25,804 bases of DNA from a virus: IMG/VR virus record IMGVR_UViG_3300025137_000257, positions 1 through 25,804 of that record, one strand, 5' to 3'. The notes below the pieces were generated by a model that was not told where the DNA came from, made no database searches, and worked only from the letters and a program-made list of their open reading frames with translations. Of this stretch, positions 21,837-25,804 are shown in pieces. Position 1 is the first letter of the stretch, and the number at the start of each line of letters is the position of its first letter. Position numbers and translations under genes: made by a program.

Positions 21837-22155
21837 CGTCTTTCATCCTTTTTGTTTTGAAAAAACCTTCGTACTTGGGGTGCATCGCCATAAACAGACG
21901 AGCATAATAGGCGATGTAATCGTTCTTAATCTTGAACTCGCCCGTCGTTTTAACCGTCGTCTCCCACCTGATCTGGTTGATGATCAGCCATGCACTGAGC
22001 CTGTCATGACCAGCACCAATGGCCTCGAACGTGAACCGCTCGAACAACTCCCAGACATGCGGGTTCTCCTTGTGCCACAGCCACCACTGTTCTTTCTGGC
22101 TTAGTGGTATGCCCATAATTTTTTCATCAGCTCGCAGCTTCTCAGCGATACCCAT
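21829..22155 (-). CDS. 108-residue phage protein, conserved type of unknown role
   Basis: A helical soluble protein: NPHVWELFERFTFEAIGAGH, RLSAWLIINQIRWETTVKTT and NDYIAYYARLFMAMHPKYEG. This run of motifs (a 'P-x-V-x-x-LFERF' helix, 'IRWE', 'N-x-x-x-YYARLF', 'HP') is familiar from uncharacterised phage and prophage proteins. AAGGAGG lies 6 bases before the ATG at 22155, the best ribosome site in the operon, so this start is preferred to a TTG at 22161. It may be made at higher level than its neighbours. Role unknown. Confidence 0.75.
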   Translation of the reverse strand: MGIAEKLRADEKIMGIPLSQKEQWWLWHKENPHVWELFERFTFEAIGAGHDRLSAWLIINQIRWETTVKTTGEFKIKNDYIAYYARLFMAMHPKYEGFFKTKRMKDDD

Positions 22156-22297
22156 GCTCAACCTCCTTTATGATTGCTCTTACCTTGGCCAAGTCGCGGT
22201 GCCTCACACCCTTGACCTTAACTTTCTTGCCGACGCGCAACCAAAAGCGCATCTGCCACGCACGACGGGGATGCAGCCGCATCCACGCCCTGCGCAC
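22142..22297 (-). CDS. 51-residue very basic protein, start uncertain
   Basis: A small Arg/Lys/Trp-rich protein (VRRAWMRLHPRRAWQMRFWL, then VGKKVKVKGVRHRDLAKVRA). Its strong positive charge suggests nucleic-acid binding. The stop lies inside the next gene's start region. GTG at 22297, with AGGCGG 12 bases upstream, follows the CobT-like stop closely and is taken as start; TTG or ATG codons further upstream overlap the CobT-like gene, and a Met at 22282 is also possible. Confidence 0.5.
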   Translation of the reverse strand: MRRAWMRLHPRRAWQMRFWLRVGKKVKVKGVRHRDLAKVRAIIKEVEHGYR

Positions 22298-22313
22298 TGT
22301 ATATTTTGGCCGC

Positions 22314-24293
22314 CTATCCAAGCTTCGAAGCCTTGATGAGATCGCCAGACGTGACATCGAACTTGTCGTCGATCAGCAGCCGAGCCAATTGATCGAGAGC
22401 ACCCTTCGACAGGTCGTTGATATTCATGACCACAGCGTATCGCTCGTAGAATTGTTTGACCGCATCCGACGTGATGCCGATACCGACAAGCTCGGTGCCT
22501 CCCTTCTGAGCATGAGCAATGGCATCCCTCAGATGTGAGCGACGATGATCACGCCCCCCAGCAAAGCCATTGAACTCAGGAAGGCCATCGGACATCACCA
22601 TCAAGATGCGTCTCTTCTCTGGCCGCTTCCTCAAGCGCTCGTGAGCGAACAAGATAGCCTCGCCATCCACGTTGTGATGCATGTGATGCCCAGCCAGCGT
22701 ACCAATCGCAGCACGAGCATCCCTCAGTGTCTCTTCGAAGCTCTTGAATATGATGTGACGTATCGGAGAGTAACGACTGTACTTTTTCCTCATCGCAGAC
22801 AGTTGTTCGTCACGGGGGATCGCTTTTTCGAATGTCGTGAAGCCTATCAGTTCGAAGGCGACAGTCGTACGAACCAGACACTCGCACAGTGCAATTGCTG
22901 CCTGTCTGGCCAACTGTATCTTTCCGTACCGATCCATGCTTCCAGACATGTCGACCAGTATCTGCACCGCAGTGTCTATGTCTTGCGCTTCTTCACGACG
23001 CTTGAAGACATTGACCTGACCACTCACCGCAGCAACAAGCCGACGACTGTCGAGGCGACCATGCTCTCGGCCACCCTCCCAGAACCTGTCTTGCTTGGCC
23101 ATGAATGCACGAGCCAGCTTGCGACCCATCACATTGATTGTATCGCCCAGCTTGTTCTTTTCGGAGGTGTACATACGCTGGTTGCCATTGCTCAAAACAC
23201 GGCAAAAGACGTCATCAGGATGCGGCCCGTCTTCCAACGTTCGGTGACACACCCTATCGTACTCGGTTGTGTACAGCCTATAGTGTTTACCATCATGGCC
23301 CGTCAGACCAGCGGCCTTGAGCGTACCATCGAGACCACGCCTGAGATCAAAGTCGAGCGGAGTTACTTCGTCTGGCTCAGTTCCTCCTCCTCCCTCTGCA
23401 TCAGTTCGAGCACCAGTGTCTTCGCCTTCCTCTTCTTCTCCCGCGCTTGCTTCGCTGTCGTCCTCGTCTGCATCGTCCTCGTCTACGCCTCCCTCATCAG
23501 TAGATTTTGTGCCGTCTTCAGCATCAGATCGACGTGAGCTATCGCTGTCATCCTTGTCTCCATCGGATGGTTCACCGCCAGACCCGCCGTCTTCATCAGC
23601 TCCCGACTTAGGCTCACCAGTTCCGTCACCGCCCCCATCCTTTCGCTTTCTTTCTGCATCCTTGATGTCTCCATAGTAAATTTCTACTGCCAGCTTGATT
23701 GTCTCTGCGGTGTTCGCGCAGTCATGAATGCGAGACACCCACTCCTTCACCTTGGCCTGCAACTCTTCGGGTATCAGGGACATGCACTCGTCTACGCCCT
23801 TGATGCCATCGTAAGCACGACGGCCTTCCCAAGTCACAGCCAACGGGCCGACCGACGCCCAGCTCTGAAGGGCAGGGTCATCACTTCCATTGTTCTCCTC
23901 GAAGAACATCTCATTGCATGACGTAGCAACGGCAGACAGGTTCTTTTCGGAGCCTGCGTACTCACGCATGACCCTCTTCTCCAGCCACATATCTTCGATG
24001 GCATTGTGCAAGCCCTTGAGCACGGGCTTACCCTCGTCAAGCCACCGCTTGTATGTCTCCATCGTCAGCGGCATGTCGCTGTGTCTGTTGTGACCACCCT
24101 CGTGATCCACGTAGCCACGCATGACCATCTGTGTCTCGACGTCCACCTCTTTCTCGTGTGAGATCGAGGGCAAGTACACGTTCTTGCCATCAGTGGCAGC
24201 TCCGTCACCCTTGAAGATGACTTTCAGCTCTTTCTTACGACCGAAGACGCTACTTGTCTGCGTCATCTCGTGTTCGAATGTCTGTGATTTCAT
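22314..24293 (-). CDS. CobT-like protein: HExxH domain, acidic linker, VWA domain
   Basis: A 659-residue protein in three parts. Residues 1-215 form a helical domain with HEGGH at 64-68 and a helix LHNAIEDMWLEKR (95-107) whose Glu100 could be a third metal ligand, as in zincin-type peptidases. Residues 216-312 are an Asp/Glu/Gly/Ser-rich disordered linker. Residues about 440-640 are a von Willebrand A domain with metal site DMSGS (448-452), GFTTF (484-488) and SDG (568-570). Acidic linker plus VWA is the plan of CobT, the cobaltochelatase subunit that works with the AAA+ CobS. The partner ATPase is encoded upstream, with an 88-residue gene between and ATGA overlaps throughout. No CobN is visible, so chelation is not assured; a MoxR-VWA remodelling role is possible. 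Confidence 0.85.
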   Translation of the reverse strand: MKSQTFEHEMTQTSSVFGRKKELKVIFKGDGAATDGKNVYLPSISHEKEVDVETQMVMRGYVDHEGGHNRHSDMPLTMETYKRWLDEGKPVLKGLHNAIEDMWLEKRVMREYAGSEKNLSAVATSCNEMFFEENNGSDDPALQSWASVGPLAVTWEGRRAYDGIKGVDECMSLIPEELQAKVKEWVSRIHDCANTAETIKLAVEIYYGDIKDAERKRKDGGGDGTGEPKSGADEDGGSGGEPSDGDKDDSDSSRRSDAEDGTKSTDEGGVDEDDADEDDSEASAGEEEEGEDTGARTDAEGGGGTEPDEVTPLDFDLRRGLDGTLKAAGLTGHDGKHYRLYTTEYDRVCHRTLEDGPHPDDVFCRVLSNGNQRMYTSEKNKLGDTINVMGRKLARAFMAKQDRFWEGGREHGRLDSRRLVAAVSGQVNVFKRREEAQDIDTAVQILVDMSGSMDRYGKIQLARQAAIALCECLVRTTVAFELIGFTTFEKAIPRDEQLSAMRKKYSRYSPIRHIIFKSFEETLRDARAAIGTLAGHHMHHNVDGEAILFAHERLRKRPEKRRILMVMSDGLPEFNGFAGGRDHRRSHLRDAIAHAQKGGTELVGIGITSDAVKQFYERYAVVMNINDLSKGALDQLARLLIDDKFDVTSGDLIKASKLG

Positions 24294-24556
24294 AGTATGT
24301 CCTCCAAATTTATGCGCTTGATGTGAATGTCGTTCGCTTGCATGAACTCATTGGGTTCATCACACTCGACGTCATACTCATCGACCCATTCACCGCAGAC
24401 CCACTCGCTGAACTGCTCGTACTGGTCTTGGTCGATCACGTACGCATGGCTTGTTTGATCGTACGTCACGACGACCAAACAGCTTGTGATTGCGGGTGCT
24501 TGGCCAGCTCTCCACTGGCCAACGTGGTAAAGTTCTGGTTGCATTACGTGTGTCAT
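24290..24556 (-). CDS. 88-residue protein between the CobS- and CobT-like genes
   Basis: An acidic soluble protein: PAITSCLVVVTYDQTSHAYV, then DQDQYEQFSEWVCGEWVDEY and MQANDIHIKRINLEDIL. A beta hairpin-like front and an acidic helical end suggest a small folded domain. Its ATG overlaps the CobS-like stop and its stop overlaps the CobT-like start, both as ATGA, so the three proteins should be made together in fixed ratio. It may be an adaptor or regulator of the AAA+/VWA pair; that is inference from position. No family recognised. Confidence 0.7.
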   Translation of the reverse strand: MTHVMQPELYHVGQWRAGQAPAITSCLVVVTYDQTSHAYVIDQDQYEQFSEWVCGEWVDEYDVECDEPNEFMQANDIHIKRINLEDIL

Positions 24557-25804
24557 GCCACCACCCGATCTACGATGCCTGACAACACCGCTCTGTCTGT
24601 GCTGGATGCACGAGCAAGCACGACAGTATCGAACGCACGCTTGAGTGCCTTCTGGCTCTCCTTGCCAGTGGACATGCCACCAAAGATCGCCACCGCATTT
24701 GCCAATGCGACCATGCCACGAGGTGACATAGGCTGGAGAACTTTGGCTGACTTGAACGCTGCAAGATGCTCGGTCACATAGGATGTGATGACCTTGCGAT
24801 GCGCCTCGTCTAGGTTGGGAACCTTGCGCTTGATGAGCCTGTTGCGATCTATTGCATCGAGGTAATCTATCTCAGCCCACACGGTGAAGCGGTCGAGCAA
24901 CGCCAGTGACTGAGGTCGAGCACCAGCATACATGCCATGCTCATCACCTTGGCCTTGAGTATTACCCGTGGCGAACATGCGGAACATCTGATGTGGCTTG
25001 ACGAGACGACCACCATCCTCGGTCAACAGCAGGCCATTGCCTTCGAGAGCACGCTGCATGACATAGGCTACGTCTGGCCTGACAAAGTCGATCTCGTCAC
25101 AGCACAGCATGTATGGCCCAGACATTGCTTGAGGCAAGATGCCATCGGCAAACGACGAGACAGTCACACCATCCTCGGTGCTCAGTACGTCACGACCGAT
25201 CAAGTCCATGCGAGTGATCTCGCTGTCGAAGTTGACCCGCATGAACGGCCACAAGAGCACGGCACATATCTGCTCGACGAGTGTCGTCTTGCCTGTCCCT
25301 GTGTGACCATAGAGGTAGGCACGCTGGTTGGTCATGATGCCGAACAGACAGCGCAGCAATTCCTCTGGCCGAAAGATGTAGTCTGGATCGACTGGCGGCA
25401 CATGTGGATGTGTGCCTTCCCATTCCCACATGACCATGTCGAAGTCGAACATGTGTTTGTTTGTACCCGTGATACCAAACAGCTCGGCTGCGTTCTTGGT
25501 CACGACATTACCCGCTGGAATTGGCAATGGGCCAGACGTCGTAGCTGGTGCCGCAGCAACAGGAGCCATCGACATCTTGCTTGCTGCCTTGCGTGCCTCG
25601 GTCAACTCGTCTGTGCTTTTCGATAGCTTCAGCTCAAGTGCTGCAACCTCAGACGATGCAGTGTTAATCGTTGCGACCATGTCCTCGATACACGGCAGAC
25701 CCTGTGTCTTGAGCACAGCGTCTAGTATCATGGCCTGCCCACTGTCTGGCATGACAAGCCTCGGTGTGGTTGCGATCTTGGCTACGTCTTCGACGGCCAA
25801 TTTC
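24553..25804 (-). CDS. CobS-like MoxR-type AAA+ ATPase (5' partial)
   Basis: At least 415 residues; the frame is open to the window edge, so the true start is probably outside. Numbered from the TTG at 25800: a helical N-terminal region with Ala/Pro-rich linker (about 65-98), then an AAA+ core with Walker A GHTGTGKT (165-172), Walker B MLCCDEID (231-238), sensor-1 FATGNTQGQGD (276-286), an arginine finger in LLDRF (Arg304) and sensor-2 SPRG (Arg361). The sequence style is CobS/MoxR. In cobaltochelatase CobS forms hexameric rings with CobT; phage CobS-like proteins are known in marine phages but their role is not settled. It heads a coupled cassette with the 88-residue and CobT-like genes. Confidence 0.88.
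   Translation of the reverse strand, partial: KLAVEDVAKIATTPRLVMPDSGQAMILDAVLKTQGLPCIEDMVATINTASSEVAALELKLSKSTDELTEARKAASKMSMAPVAAAPATTSGPLPIPAGNVVTKNAAELFGITGTNKHMFDFDMVMWEWEGTHPHVPPVDPDYIFRPEELLRCLFGIMTNQRAYLYGHTGTGKTTLVEQICAVLLWPFMRVNFDSEITRMDLIGRDVLSTEDGVTVSSFADGILPQAMSGPYMLCCDEIDFVRPDVAYVMQRALEGNGLLLTEDGGRLVKPHQMFRMFATGNTQGQGDEHGMYAGARPQSLALLDRFTVWAEIDYLDAIDRNRLIKRKVPNLDEAHRKVITSYVTEHLAAFKSAKVLQPMSPRGMVALANAVAIFGGMSTGKESQKALKRAFDTVVLARASSTDRAVLSGIVDRVVA

Noticed and set aside
21547-22104. 185-residue plus-strand frame
   Set aside because: Antisense to two tightly coupled genes of the leftward operon; Ser/Pro-rich translation typical of a shadow frame.
22545-23537. Open frame of 330 residues on the plus strand
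   Set aside because: It lies wholly antisense to the CobT-like gene, whose motifs and coupled starts are convincing; its translation has no recognisable domain, and it exists because of the codon use of the real gene.
24937-25626. Open frame of 229 residues on the plus strand
   Set aside because: Antisense to the CobS-like AAA+ core with all its motifs; its His/Trp/Cys-rich translation looks like a shadow frame.
1-25804. CRISPR array, insertion sequence or transposase
   Set aside because: No regularly spaced repeats and no transposase-like protein or flanking inverted repeats were seen.

Overview
The window looks like part of the genome of a temperate tailed phage, or a prophage, of an alphaproteobacterium and probably a marine one. 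The reasons are: a very large multidomain virion-type protein; a lysis cassette with a GTA-type 3TM holin and an M15 peptidase endolysin; a phage recombination set (Sak4-like ATPase, DUF669 SSB-like protein, PD-(D/E)XK nuclease); a primase-helicase fusion; and a tyrosine integrase whose reading frame runs antisense through a complete tRNA-Thr(GGT) gene. The tRNA sequence resembles alphaproteobacterial ones. Taxonomy is inference from gene content only.

Layout. Bases 1-10122 (+) hold the 3' 8.6 kb of a giant gene (at least 2864 residues, 5' end outside the window), then small membrane and exported proteins, holin and endolysin. Bases 10119-12918 (-) hold a tightly coupled early operon, mostly joined by ATGA overlaps: Sak4-like ATPase, SSB-like protein, a small exported protein, a Cas4/AddB-like nuclease, a small gene, DUF3310 and a 58-residue protein. 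Bases 13013-16862 (+) hold a Cro/YdaS-like regulator, the primase-helicase, an HTH/zinc-finger protein, a Holliday-junction-resolvase-like nuclease and two phage hypotheticals; a 53-residue gene lies on the opposite strand at 15055-15216. Bases 16876-17474 (-) hold three small genes including a winged-helix regulator, ending in a strong terminator. Bases 17475-17920 look like an attachment and control region with palindromes, direct repeats and the tRNA. Bases 17664-25804 (-) hold a long leftward set: a CobS-like MoxR-type AAA+ ATPase, an 88-residue protein, a CobT-like HExxH + VWA protein, several unknowns, then a repressible promoter followed by a small gene, a LuxR-type HTH protein and the integrase.

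Three things stand out. (1) The giant protein reads as a 'polyvalent protein': two E3-binding-domain-like repeats, a degenerate copy and an intact copy of the same HExxH metallopeptidase-like unit, then an ADP-ribosyltransferase-like domain. (2) A 19-bp bipartite motif, GTATCC-N7-TACAC, occurs at the promoter of the Cro-like gene and twice at the promoter of the LuxR/integrase operon 6.7 kb away, so one repressor may control both. (3) A CobS/CobT-like AAA+ / VWA pair is joined by an 88-residue protein through ATGA overlaps, and the CobT-like protein carries an N-terminal HEGGH motif. No cobalt-chelatase large subunit (CobN) is visible, so a protein-remodelling role is at least as likely as a B12 role.
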